This document shows positions 7,926 through 15,497 of a DNA stretch of 64,000 nt, piece after piece. Every line of letters starts with the position of its first letter. Position 1 is the stretch's first letter. The position numbers and the translations under genes are program-made. This stretch comes from an uncultured Helicobacteraceae bacterium. Lineage in GTDB: Bacteria > Campylobacterota > Campylobacteria > Campylobacterales > Helicobacteraceae. The notes under the pieces are model-generated. The model saw only the letters and a program-made list of their open reading frames with translations, made no database searches and was not told the origin of the DNA. The DNA is taken from assembly GCA_947588965.1 (NCBI GenBank), contig CANQAN010000001.1:186001-250000 (forward strand), in the 5' to 3' direction.

Positions 7926-8949
7926 TTTTTCTCCTTATCTCATAAGAATCACGTACAGAATTTTGCAAAGCACTACACAGAAAAATCCCATAAAATAGAA
8001 GCAAAAGCGCAGATCGCGCCTCTATTAACAATAAAAAGAATAAAGGAAATTTTAAAAGGAGTGTCATAACAAATCCCACGCGGTATTCTTGCGGAGATTC
8101 TGATAAATTATGCCCCCCCCCCCGCAGAGGACTAGAAGATTCTAGAGCCTTGTAAGCTTTGATTTGGAATCCGTCAATTCCTGATAGAATGAAGTGAGTC
8201 GCGGATTCCAAAAGGCAATTCCGCCCCACAAACACATCAGTCAAAACAGACTTTTCTATCTCTACATCGCACACTTTTGGGAGTTGATATTCTTTAAAAA
8301 TAAATGCTCGAAGCTGATTGTGAATCTCAAAACTCGTCTTTTGCAAATCAACACAAAGACGTGAAAAGTCAAGAGATTTCCTGCTATAATAACTCCCCGC
8401 AAAGCCCTGTTTAACAGCACTAAAAGTCTCATTAAGTAGGGATTCCACACTCTCACTAAACAAAAGCGTCGCATAATGCAAATATTTGAAATACAAATCC
8501 CGCGCACTCTCATTAAGCCCGATTTCAAAACTCTTTTGAGACACAATGGCGCCCGTGTCTATGCCGGAATCTATCATATGCAAGGTTACGCCACTCTCGC
8601 TTTCACCGCATAAAATCGGCATGATAGAGGTATAGACGCCCTTGAATTTTGGGAGTTTTGAAAAATGCAGATTAAAGAGCCTCTTGCTAAGGAAATTTTG
8701 TGGCTTGATAATTCTATCAAACTCTAGAGATAAAAAGAGCAAATGCGGAATCTCATAGGCTTCTTCTAAAGTGAGGATTCTCAAATGATTCTCTCTTGCA
8801 AAGCCTAAAAATGAGGGTTGCCAAGAATCCACACCGCTATCACTTGCATTAGGAATCACAGCAATCTCTGTAGGACTCAAGCGATTTAGCAAGATGCGCA
8901 CGGCATTAACGGCAATCGCGTTTTTCCCCGCTACGCACACCCTAAGCAT
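7909..8949 (-). CDS. Formyltransferase family protein (sugar N-formyltransferase candidate) with phase-dependent tail
   Basis: Starting at the ATG at 8949 (AGGAG just upstream), about 275 residues form a formyltransferase. It shows NLHFSKLPKFKGVYTSIMPI, the Asn-x-His region followed by the proline-rich loop, and VTLHMIDSGIDTGAIVSQKSF with the catalytic aspartate region. This is the layout of dTDP-3- or 4-amino-sugar N-formyltransferases. An 11-G tract then leads into a 67-codon tail with a hydrophobic stretch (VGFVMTLLLKFPLFFLLLIEA) that ends 17 nt inside the next gene. Plus one G gives GCA TAA at once, and minus one stops after about 15 codons. Confidence 0.8.
   Translation of the reverse strand: MLRVCVAGKNAIAVNAVRILLNRLSPTEIAVIPNASDSGVDSWQPSFLGFARENHLRILTLEEAYEIPHLLFLSLEFDRIIKPQNFLSKRLFNLHFSKLPKFKGVYTSIMPILCGESESGVTLHMIDSGIDTGAIVSQKSFEIGLNESARDLYFKYLHYATLLFSESVESLLNETFSAVKQGFAGSYYSRKSLDFSRLCVDLQKTSFEIHNQLRAFIFKEYQLPKVCDVEIEKSVLTDVFVGRNCLLESATHFILSGIDGFQIKAYKALESSSPLRGGGHNLSESPQEYRVGFVMTLLLKFPLFFLLLIEARSALLLLFYGIFLCSALQNSVRDSYEIRRKNAKRH
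8113..8123 (-). repeat. Poly-G tract (11 G) at 3' end of formyltransferase gene
   Basis: The coding strand reads CCTCTGCG, G run, CATAATTTATCAG. The present phase opens the long tail that reaches the next start codon. Confidence 0.85.
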
Positions 8950-9104
8950 AGCTACTCCTGCTTTTAAGGCTAACAAAAGTTTTTTGCGCATGTTTTTTGA
9001 AAGGATTCTGCGTTTGTGATCTTTGCGCAGTTTTTGAAGTTCTTAGGAGTTTGGAAATGTTTAAAATGCTATGAGATTCTAAGGGGAATCCCATAATTAT
9101 AAAA

Positions 9105-9653
9105 TTATGCCCCCCCCCCCCGCACAGAAACAGAAGACTCACTCAAAGTCAAATCTGTATCTTTTACACTCTCTTGTTTGGTGGATTTTGCATACGCTTG
9201 AGGAAGTGCACGTGAAATGGTGCGAATCTCTGTAAAAACCTGCGTAAAATCAGGCACATCATTCATAACAACCGCCCCCGCGCCAATCATAGCACCCCTG
9301 CCAATCGTAACACCCGGTCCTATCACAGCCCCCGCGCCGATACTCGCACCATCCAAGATAGAAGTGCGCAAAAGAGGCTTATTGTAGTCCTTTGATCGTG
9401 GGAATTTGTCATTAGCAAAGCTTACTTGAGGACCAATAAACACATTAGTGCCAATCTCCACACCATCCCACACTTGTACACCACACTTTATAGTCACATT
9501 ATCTCCGATTCTCACATCATTTTCAATGAAGCAATGCGCACAGATATTGCAATTCTCACCAATCACGGCCCCGGGCAACACCACACAAAACTGCCAAATA
9601 TTCGTGCCTTCCCCGATATTTTGACTCTGCACATCTGCTAATTTGTGAATCAA
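9105..9653 (-). CDS. Left-handed beta-helix sugar N-acetyltransferase (FdtC/QdtC/WbpD-like)
   Basis: The 182-residue protein is built of hexapeptide repeats ([58 protein letters not shown]) with [16 protein letters not shown], the usual active-site loop of dTDP-3-amino-sugar or UDP-amino-sugar acetyltransferases. The start is a TTG at 9653, 7 nt after AGGGA. It fits as the 3-N-acetyltransferase for a QdtA product. After a serine-rich end ([14 protein letters not shown]) a 12-G tract leads straight to TAA. With 11 G the frame would continue 55 codons to TAG at 8942, overlapping the formyltransferase ATG. This junction is therefore in its short phase. Confidence 0.85.
   Translation of the reverse strand: MIHKLADVQSQNIGEGTNIWQFCVVLPGAVIGENCNICAHCFIENDVRIGDNVTIKCGVQVWDGVEIGTNVFIGPQVSFANDKFPRSKDYNKPLLRTSILDGASIGAGAVIGPGVTIGRGAMIGAGAVVMNDVPDFTQVFTEIRTISRALPQAYAKSTKQESVKDTDLTLSESSVSVRGGGA
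9110..9121 (-). repeat. Poly-G tract (12 G) at 3' end of acetyltransferase gene
   Basis: The coding strand reads TTTCTGTGCG, G run, CATAATTTTATA. Twelve G put the gene in the phase that stops at once. Eleven G would open the frame seen in the track as ORF 8942..9142. Confidence 0.85.
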
Positions 9654-9742
9654 TTTAACTTCCCTGCAAGATTTATTCTTTGAAATTTAGAAATTATCTC
9701 TAAAATTTGCTTATTTTTATATTATTTTGCATTTGAGGGAGT
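9654..9742 (-). promoter_or_regulatory. AT-rich gap, possible internal promoter for acetyltransferase gene
   Basis: This 89-bp gap is the longest in the glycan operon. On the minus strand it holds TATAAAAAT and GATAATTT stretches that could serve as -10 elements, and ends with the AGGGA of the acetyltransferase gene. The evidence is composition and position only. Confidence 0.3.
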
Positions 9743-10147
9743 TTATTCTTGTGCTTGTGATTTCACAAAAGCCAAAAATTCCTCATAATCTCTTATATAA
9801 TCGCTCTCATCATAATAATCGCTTGCCAAAATCATTAAAACACAATCGCTAGAGAAATTCCGCATCTCACGCCATATGTTTTTGCCAATATACAGCCCGA
9901 TTGCGGGATTATCAAGGAGAACAACCTTCCTCTCTCTCCCATCATCCAACACAAACTCACACGAGCCACAGATGGCCACTGCCACTTGCTCTAACTGCTT
10001 ATGTGAGTGGAATCCACGCATTTTATAGGATTCATAGATGTAATACACGCGCTTGATTTCAAAGGGGACATTCTTATGCGACTCACAGCTCACCAATTTG
10101 CCACGATCATCGCCCAAAACTTTCCAACTTAAGAGTTTGTAGTCCAT
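9743..10147 (-). CDS. dTDP-4-keto-6-deoxyhexose 3,4-ketoisomerase (QdtA/FdtA cupin)
   Basis: The 134-residue cupin has RVYYIYESYKMRGFHSHKQLEQ, the R-G-x-H-x-H-K signature of FdtA/QdtA, then GSCEFVLDDG and the C-terminal YYDESDYIRDYEEFLAF. These enzymes shift the keto group of dTDP-4-keto-6-deoxyglucose from C4 to C3 before transamination. RmlA and RmlB two to three genes upstream supply the substrate. The start codon follows directly on the stop of the upstream cupin's long phase (TAGATG). QdtA and FdtA products differ in C4 stereochemistry, which I cannot read from sequence, so no symbol is assigned. Confidence 0.85.
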   Translation of the reverse strand: MDYKLLSWKVLGDDRGKLVSCESHKNVPFEIKRVYYIYESYKMRGFHSHKQLEQVAVAICGSCEFVLDDGRERKVVLLDNPAIGLYIGKNIWREMRNFSSDCVLMILASDYYDESDYIRDYEEFLAFVKSQAQE

Positions 10148-10675
10148 CTAAATCACCCTTGCAGATTCAAAGCCAGAATATTGCAAATCGTGACTTTTGT
10201 GCAAATTTTGTAAAAAAGCGCAAAATTTGCAAATAAGATTTAAAAAAACGGGATTCAAATAAAGGAGAATTACCACCCCCCCCCCGCACTCTTTCAAAAA
10301 GACCTCATAGTCATAAATATACTCTTTAGCACTATAAGAAGTGTTTGTTAGCACGAGCAGTACGCAGTCATTTGAGAAATCAAACATTTCTTTCCATACC
10401 ATTTTGTCTAAATATAAGGCTCTAAGCGGACTATCAAGCAAAAATTCCTGCCTCACCACCCCATCACTCACACTCACGCGACAGCTTCCATTCACCGCAA
10501 CCATGAGAAATTCAGAATCCCTGTTTGCATGCTGTCCTCTTATGACATCGTCACTTGTATGATAGAGATAGAACACGCGACAGACTGTAAATGGGCAGTT
10601 TTTGTCCCTCTCAAAAGCCACAAGAATGGAATTTTTACTCTCAAAACATTGCAAATCAAGCATTTTCCAGCGCAT
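10148..10675 (-). CDS. Second QdtA/WxcM-like cupin with phase-dependent tail
   Basis: The start is set at ATG 10675 (MRWKMLDLQCFES), which aligns with the start of the neighbouring cupin; the track ORF is 52 codons longer and reads through the upstream remnant out of frame. About 130 residues match the neighbour end to end (VFYLYHTSDDVIRG, GSCRVSVSDG, YIYDYEVFLKE). The signature is RGQHANR instead of RGxHxHK, so the second histidine is Asn. A 10-G tract after FLKE opens a 41-codon tail (VVILLYLNPVFLNLICKF...) that stops exactly one base before the next ATG. One fewer G stops at once; one more runs on in a third frame. Confidence 0.75.
   Translation of the reverse strand: MRWKMLDLQCFESKNSILVAFERDKNCPFTVCRVFYLYHTSDDVIRGQHANRDSEFLMVAVNGSCRVSVSDGVVRQEFLLDSPLRALYLDKMVWKEMFDFSNDCVLLVLTNTSYSAKEYIYDYEVFLKECGGGVVILLYLNPVFLNLICKFCAFLQNLHKSHDLQYSGFESARVI
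10276..10285 (-). repeat. Poly-G tract (10 G) at 3' end of second cupin gene
   Basis: The coding strand reads GAGTGC, G run, TGGTAATTC. In the present phase translation ends at TAG immediately before the ATG of the other cupin. One fewer G gives TGG TAA. Confidence 0.85.
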
Positions 10676-10964
10676 AAGCTTCCTCACTCTTGCACGATTT
10701 TCCACACCAAACGTGCAGGATTCCCACAAATGAGGGAATTTTTTCAAAGCTCTTTGTCGCCACACTTCCCGCGCCGACAACGCAACCCATGCCAAGATGC
10801 ACACCATCGCCAATAGCGATTTGTCCGCCATTACTGCTTAGAAAAAGCGTTGGAGACACAATGTGAAAATTGCCCTTCAAGCGCACATTTGAGAGAATCT
10901 TCGCAAACCAAAAAATCCGAAAGCGCAAAAATTTGTTTGTAAGCTTAATGAATCTTGCTCTCAA
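10656..10964 (-). pseudogene. Internally deleted hexapeptide acyltransferase remnant
   Basis: About 102 residues run from a TTG at 10964 that overlaps the rmlB stop (TTGA). The first 60 or so residues look like the entry of a WbbJ-type acyltransferase (NFHIVSPTLFLSSNGG, QIAIGDGVHLG). They are followed directly by what is normally the far end of the beta-helix (GAGSVATKSFEKIPSF). The central hexapeptide coils and any active-site histidine are missing, which suggests an internal in-frame deletion. The frame is still open, and its stop overlaps the start of the second cupin by 20 nt, so it may persist as a translated coupling element. It could also be a short functional protein, but I think that unlikely. 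Confidence 0.6.
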
Positions 10965-11989
10965 AACTCCTCCCTGTGCTTTTCTAAATACCACTGAAGT
11001 GTCTTTTTGATTCCACTCTCAAAGCTCTCTTTTGGCTTGAATCCAAGCTCTCTGGCAATTTTGCTGCCATCAATCGCATAGCGTCTGTCATGCCCAGCTC
11101 TGTCTTCTACAAATGTGATTTGTGAAGCATAAGAAAGTCCATCTTCGCGCGGAATCTCCGCGTCTAAAAGCGCACAAATCTCCTTTATGAGATCCAGATT
11201 CTTTTTCTCACAATTCCCGCCAATGACGAAATGCGCACCAAAAAAGTCTGAAAAAAGCACCTTCTCAATGGCTAACACATGATCTCCGACAAACAGCCAA
11301 TCGCGCACATTAAGCCCATCACCATAAGTGGGAATATTCTCGCCGTTTAAAGCCTTGCGAATCACTGTTGGAATGAGCTTCTCTCCATGTTGCTTAGGAC
11401 CATAATTATTAGAGCAATTTGTCAATAAAGTATTCAACCCATAAGTCTTATGAAAACTGCGCACAAGAAAATCGCTTGAGGCCTTAGAGGCAGCATAGGG
11501 CGAGTTTGGCGCATAGGGTGAATCCTCATTGAACTTCCCACTCTCACCCAAGCTTCCAAAAACCTCATCGGTGCTTATATGATAGAATCTGTGAGATTCT
11601 TTTGTTTTCTTGCAACAATGTGGGGCATCAAACCACGCTAAATAGGCATTATGCAAGAGATTAAACGTGCCGCCAACATTAGTTTTTACAAAGGCATTAG
11701 GATTGACAATAGAGTTATCCACATGGGATTCAGCGGCAAAGTGAAGTACGCTATCAATCTCATATTTTTCAAAAATCTCTTTCAAAAGCGCACTATCGCG
11801 TATATTTCCCTTAATAAACACATAATTTGCGTCATTTGGAATGTCCTTGAGATTCTCTAAACTTCCAGCATAGGTGAGTAAATCAAGATTAATCACGCGA
11901 ATTTCGGGGTGTTTTTGCACGAAGTACTCCACAAAATTACTCCCGATAAATCCTGCTCCACCTGTAATTAAAAGATTCTTTATCATCAT
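10961..11989 (-). CDS. rmlB: dTDP-glucose 4,6-dehydratase
   Basis: The 342-residue extended SDR enzyme has the NAD-binding GGAGFIGSNFVEYF at the N-terminus, HFAAESHVDNSI, the catalytic Thr-Asp-Glu in YHISTDEVFGSL and the YxxxK pair in SPYAASKASSDFL. It converts dTDP-glucose to dTDP-4-keto-6-deoxyglucose in the cytoplasm. It overlaps rmlA by 4 nt. RmlC and RmlD are not in the window, and the cupins are ketoisomerase-like, so the pathway probably leads to a 3-amino-3,6-dideoxyhexose rather than rhamnose. Confidence 0.95.
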   Translation of the reverse strand: MMIKNLLITGGAGFIGSNFVEYFVQKHPEIRVINLDLLTYAGSLENLKDIPNDANYVFIKGNIRDSALLKEIFEKYEIDSVLHFAAESHVDNSIVNPNAFVKTNVGGTFNLLHNAYLAWFDAPHCCKKTKESHRFYHISTDEVFGSLGESGKFNEDSPYAPNSPYAASKASSDFLVRSFHKTYGLNTLLTNCSNNYGPKQHGEKLIPTVIRKALNGENIPTYGDGLNVRDWLFVGDHVLAIEKVLFSDFFGAHFVIGGNCEKKNLDLIKEICALLDAEIPREDGLSYASQITFVEDRAGHDRRYAIDGSKIARELGFKPKESFESGIKKTLQWYLEKHREEF

Positions 11990-12864
11990 AACTCCATTTC
12001 CACAATCTCGCGCAAATACCTGCCATAACCTGATTTTTCTAGCATTTTTGCCCTTTTTAAAAGCATTTCTTTGTCAATCCAACCATTATGGAAAGCAATC
12101 TCTTCTAAACACGCCACTTTCTGCCCCTGTCGCAATTCTATCGTCTGCACGAAACTTCCCGCATCTAAAAGGCTGTCATGTGTACCGGTATCCAACCACG
12201 CAAAGCCTCTTCCTAAGGCTTGATTGCGCAATTTTCCCTGCCGCAAGAATGCGTTATTGACATCAGTAATCTCCAACTCTCCCCGCGCACTAGGTTTGAG
12301 GGACTTTGCAATCTCAATGGCACTTTGCGGATAGAAATACAAGCCCGTTGCGATAAAATTACTCTTAGGATTCTGCGGTTTTTCCTCAAGTCTCACCACT
12401 CTCCCGCTTTTATCAAACTCCACAACTCCGAAATGTCGCGGTTCCTTCACGCGATAAGAAAAAATACTCGCACTTCCTTGCTCTGCGAACTGCGCCGCCT
12501 TTTGTAACATTTCAGAAAAACCCTGTCCATAAAAAACATTATCGCCTAAAATATAAGCAAACGCACTCTTTCCTACAAATTGCTCTGCTAGAATCAATCC
12601 ATGCGCCAATCCATCGGGGGAATCTTGCACACAGAAGCTAAGATTCATTCCAAATTCTTCGCCTTTTCCAAAAATCCTTTGAAAGTTCGGAGTGTCCTGC
12701 GGTGTAGAGATAATCAGCACATCGCGGATTTTTGCTAGCATCAGCACAGAGAGCGGATAATAAATCATGGGCTTATCATACAGAGGCAAAAGCTGCTTAC
12801 ACACACCTAATGTCGTCGGATACAGTCGCGTCCCACTCCCTCCTGCTAAAACAATCCCTTTCAA
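11986..12864 (-). CDS. rmlA: Glucose-1-phosphate thymidylyltransferase
   Basis: The 292-residue nucleotidyltransferase has the signature GIVLAGGSGTRLYPTT, KQLLPLYDKPMIYYPL, YILGDNVFYGQGF and WLDTGTHDSLLDAG, which is typical RmlA length and order. It makes dTDP-glucose from dTTP and glucose-1-phosphate, the entry to the dTDP-sugar branch. The start is a TTG at 12864 with only a weak TAGG upstream. It lies 19 nt after the SPOR gene, so transcription may come from the upstream housekeeping genes. Confidence 0.95.
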   Translation of the reverse strand: MKGIVLAGGSGTRLYPTTLGVCKQLLPLYDKPMIYYPLSVLMLAKIRDVLIISTPQDTPNFQRIFGKGEEFGMNLSFCVQDSPDGLAHGLILAEQFVGKSAFAYILGDNVFYGQGFSEMLQKAAQFAEQGSASIFSYRVKEPRHFGVVEFDKSGRVVRLEEKPQNPKSNFIATGLYFYPQSAIEIAKSLKPSARGELEITDVNNAFLRQGKLRNQALGRGFAWLDTGTHDSLLDAGSFVQTIELRQGQKVACLEEIAFHNGWIDKEMLLKRAKMLEKSGYGRYLREIVEMEL

Positions 12865-12883
12865 AGCCTACTCTTTATATTCC

Positions 12884-13669
12884 TTAGCGGATTTCCTTGA
12901 TGAACGCATCCTTATTGATCTTTGAGCGAATCTCACTCAAATGGCTCTGCGCCTCTTGCTTTGTCGCATAGGGACCAATGAGTAAGCGATTATTATCTCC
13001 CGATTTTTGCATACGATAGCTCAACTTCTCATTCTCAATAAGCCCCAGAAGCTGTTTGTTGGGAGCAAACTTACTAAAAGAACCCACTTGCAAATAGAAT
13101 CCCTTCGTCGCCACTCCGCCCTGTATGCTCGGATCGCTTGTTTGAACGTCTTTAAATGTCTCAACAGCACTCGGCTTTTGTGGCTTTGCTTGAGGCTTAG
13201 CCTGTGGTGGCAAAGAGGGAGATTTCACCTCTGGCTGTGCAGGTTGTGCGGGTTGCACAGGCTGTGTGGGTTGCGAAGTCTGTGCTTGTGGTGCGCTTGG
13301 CAGATTCTGATTGCCACCTTGTTGTTGTGATTTAATCTGATCGATAATCCTTTGGAATTGATCATCAGAATTTTCTGCTATTGGCTCTTGTCCATAATCC
13401 GTTGTCTCTTGTGGCGTAGGCGTCTGTACATCCACGCGCTCTAAAGGTTTCTGTGTCGCATCAAAGGATTCAACTTCTTGTTCCTTAGAATCCCCTTGTA
13501 ATAAATACACAACAAGCACGACAATTGCGAGCAGCAAGACAGCAATCGCACCAAGCAAAAGAATCTTTTTACCTCCGTCGCTTTTGATCTCTTCATCATT
13601 ATTGCTAATAAGCAAATCATCTAATTCTAAGTCTGTTTGCGCGTTTTTGTTTGATTCTAACTCTGTCAT
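12884..13669 (-). CDS. SPOR-domain membrane protein
   Basis: The product is about 261 residues from the ATG at 13669, preceded by AAAGGAGACAAA; the track start 20 codons earlier overlaps the upstream gene. It has an acidic cytoplasmic N-terminus, one membrane segment near residues 35-55 (ILLLGAIAVLLLAIVVLVVYLL) and a long Q/P-rich linker with repeated QPAQP-type units. A C-terminal SPOR domain follows (GFYLQVGSFSKFAPNKQLL to NNRLLIGPYATKQEAQSHL). SPOR domains bind denuded septal peptidoglycan, so a cell-division or envelope role is likely. Confidence 0.85.
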   Translation of the reverse strand: MTELESNKNAQTDLELDDLLISNNDEEIKSDGGKKILLLGAIAVLLLAIVVLVVYLLQGDSKEQEVESFDATQKPLERVDVQTPTPQETTDYGQEPIAENSDDQFQRIIDQIKSQQQGGNQNLPSAPQAQTSQPTQPVQPAQPAQPEVKSPSLPPQAKPQAKPQKPSAVETFKDVQTSDPSIQGGVATKGFYLQVGSFSKFAPNKQLLGLIENEKLSYRMQKSGDNNRLLIGPYATKQEAQSHLSEIRSKINKDAFIKEIR

Positions 13670-13679
13670 TTTGTCTCCT

Positions 13680-14225
13680 TTACATATGTCTTGACCAAGA
13701 TGCGCCACGTTCTTTTTGATAGACCCCATAGGGAACAGCCAGAATGTTAAAATTCCTTGGAATGTCTAGTGATGGGAACATTTTCCATTCTGTTGGCATC
13801 TTTTGTGAGAGTTTCGCGCCCAGTATTTTTGCTAACTGACAAGCCTCTTGAAAAGTCGTGTGTCCCTTATGCACATAGAGATGCAAATGCCCAGAAGTCT
13901 TTGTCTCATAGGCGGTGAAATTAATAAAACCCTCTTCACGCAAGAGCAACTGTGCGCGATGCCAAAAACGTTCTGCATTGAATCCATTATAATCAAAGAC
14001 GATATTTTCCACTTTGTCTTGTGCATTAATCAAGGAGTGTGCGATCACAATTTCTTTTTTGAAATGACTTTGGAGCAAATTGCGCGTGATTGGCTCATCG
14101 ACTCTTTTGAATTTATCATAAAATATCCTGCCACTGTGTTGAATCTTCGTTCCAATCCCCTTTTCTTTCAACCAATAATGCGAGGTTATCATCTTTATTA
14201 ATTTCAAATCCATATCCGTTACCAC
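13680..14225 (-). CDS. DUF1882 family protein (HP0184-like)
   Basis: The 181-residue protein is assigned mainly from its place beside glyA and lysS, the order I recall as HP0184-HP0183-HP0182 in H. pylori. The middle reads FYETKTSG-type as [20 protein letters not shown], followed by [22 protein letters not shown]. The start may be the GTG at 14225 or the ATG at 14213. No signal peptide or membrane segment is seen. The function is unknown; a possible similarity to archaeo-eukaryotic primase-like folds is listed in the findings. It is co-directional with its neighbours. Confidence 0.75.
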   Translation of the reverse strand: MVTDMDLKLIKMITSHYWLKEKGIGTKIQHSGRIFYDKFKRVDEPITRNLLQSHFKKEIVIAHSLINAQDKVENIVFDYNGFNAERFWHRAQLLLREEGFINFTAYETKTSGHLHLYVHKGHTTFQEACQLAKILGAKLSQKMPTEWKMFPSLDIPRNFNILAVPYGVYQKERGASWSRHM

Positions 14226-14246
14226 GTATTCACTCCTTGTCTTTGA

Positions 14247-15497
14247 TTAAAAAATCGCGCGATCATAAATAGGAAATTGTAGCGCAAGTTCCTTTAATTC
14301 CCTTTTTATTTTTTCTTGTTTTTGGAGATTTTCAATTTCGTCTAAGACATCGGCAATTTTGTTTGCGACTATCTCAAACTCTCTTTCTCCAAACCCCCTT
14401 GCCGTAAGTGCAGGAGAGCCGATTCTCACACCACTTGTGACAAAAGGACTGCGCTTCTCACCTGGAACAGTGTTTTTATTGACCGTGATTCCTGCATTAC
14501 CCAGAGCCAAATCCGCATCCTTTCCGCTAAATTCTTTATCCAAAAGAGAGAGTAAGACCAAGTGATTGTCCGTGCCATCGCTGACGATTTTATAATTTCT
14601 CTGCATTAAAACCTGTGCCAAAATCCTCGCGTTAGCTTTCACTGCCTTTGCATACTGCGTCCAAGAGGGCTTAAGATTCTCGCCAAATCCGACGGCTTTC
14701 CCCGCAATGACGTGCATAAGGGGTCCCCCTTGCATTCCGGGAAACACAGCCTTGTCAATTTTCTTCGCAAATTCTTCGTTATTTGTAAGAATCAGCCCCC
14801 CTCTAGGCCCTCTTAATGTCTTATGTGTTGTTGTTGTTACGATATCTGCATAAGGGAAAGGATGCGGATATTCTCCTGCGACAACAAGTCCTGCCACATG
14901 CGCAATATCAGCCATTAAGAGCGCCCCGACATCATCTGCAATCGCGCGGAATCTCTCAAAGTCTAATTTCCTAGAATATGCGCTAAACCCACAGACAATC
15001 AAGTTTGGACGCACAGCTTTTGCAATCTCTGCTACTTTATCATAATCAATATAACCATTAAGCTCCACACCATAAAAAAAGCTCTGATACATTTGCCCTG
15101 TGAGGCTCACCTTTGCCCCATGGGTCAAATGTCCGCCATGACTTAGATCCATTCCTAGAATCTTATCATAAGGCTTAAGCAATGCAGAATAGACTGCGGC
15201 ATTTGCTTGCGAACCAGAATGAGGCTGTACATTTGCAAATGCGCAACCAAAGAGCATTTTGGCACGTTCTATGGCAAGCGCCTCAATCCTATCCACAAAC
15301 TCACAGCCTCCATAATAACGTTTGAAAGGATAGCCTTCGGCATATTTATTTGTCAAAACACTCCCCATAGCCTCCATCACACTAGGAAATGTGAAATTTT
15401 CACTTGCTATCATCTCTAAATGCGTGTTTTGTCTCTCCAGCTCTTGATTGATAAATTCAAAAATCTCTTTATCATTTTGTTCTAAGATATAGCTCAT
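14247..15497 (-). CDS. glyA: Serine hydroxymethyltransferase
   Basis: The 416-residue PLP enzyme has [75 protein letters not shown] with the PLP lysine, and a C-terminal [15 protein letters not shown]. It interconverts serine and glycine and supplies one-carbon units; the formyltransferase downstream ultimately draws on that pool. The start overlaps the lysS stop as ATGA, so the two are co-translated. Confidence 0.97.
   Translation of the reverse strand: MSYILEQNDKEIFEFINQELERQNTHLEMIASENFTFPSVMEAMGSVLTNKYAEGYPFKRYYGGCEFVDRIEALAIERAKMLFGCAFANVQPHSGSQANAAVYSALLKPYDKILGMDLSHGGHLTHGAKVSLTGQMYQSFFYGVELNGYIDYDKVAEIAKAVRPNLIVCGFSAYSRKLDFERFRAIADDVGALLMADIAHVAGLVVAGEYPHPFPYADIVTTTTHKTLRGPRGGLILTNNEEFAKKIDKAVFPGMQGGPLMHVIAGKAVGFGENLKPSWTQYAKAVKANARILAQVLMQRNYKIVSDGTDNHLVLLSLLDKEFSGKDADLALGNAGITVNKNTVPGEKRSPFVTSGVRIGSPALTARGFGEREFEIVANKIADVLDEIENLQKQEKIKRELKELALQFPIYDRAIF

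Noticed and set aside
8942-9142. 66-residue ORF on the minus strand between acetyltransferase and formyltransferase
   Set aside because: Not an independent gene: it has no ribosome site and is the alternative reading phase of the acetyltransferase tail beyond the poly-G tract. It is used as evidence in the coupling finding.
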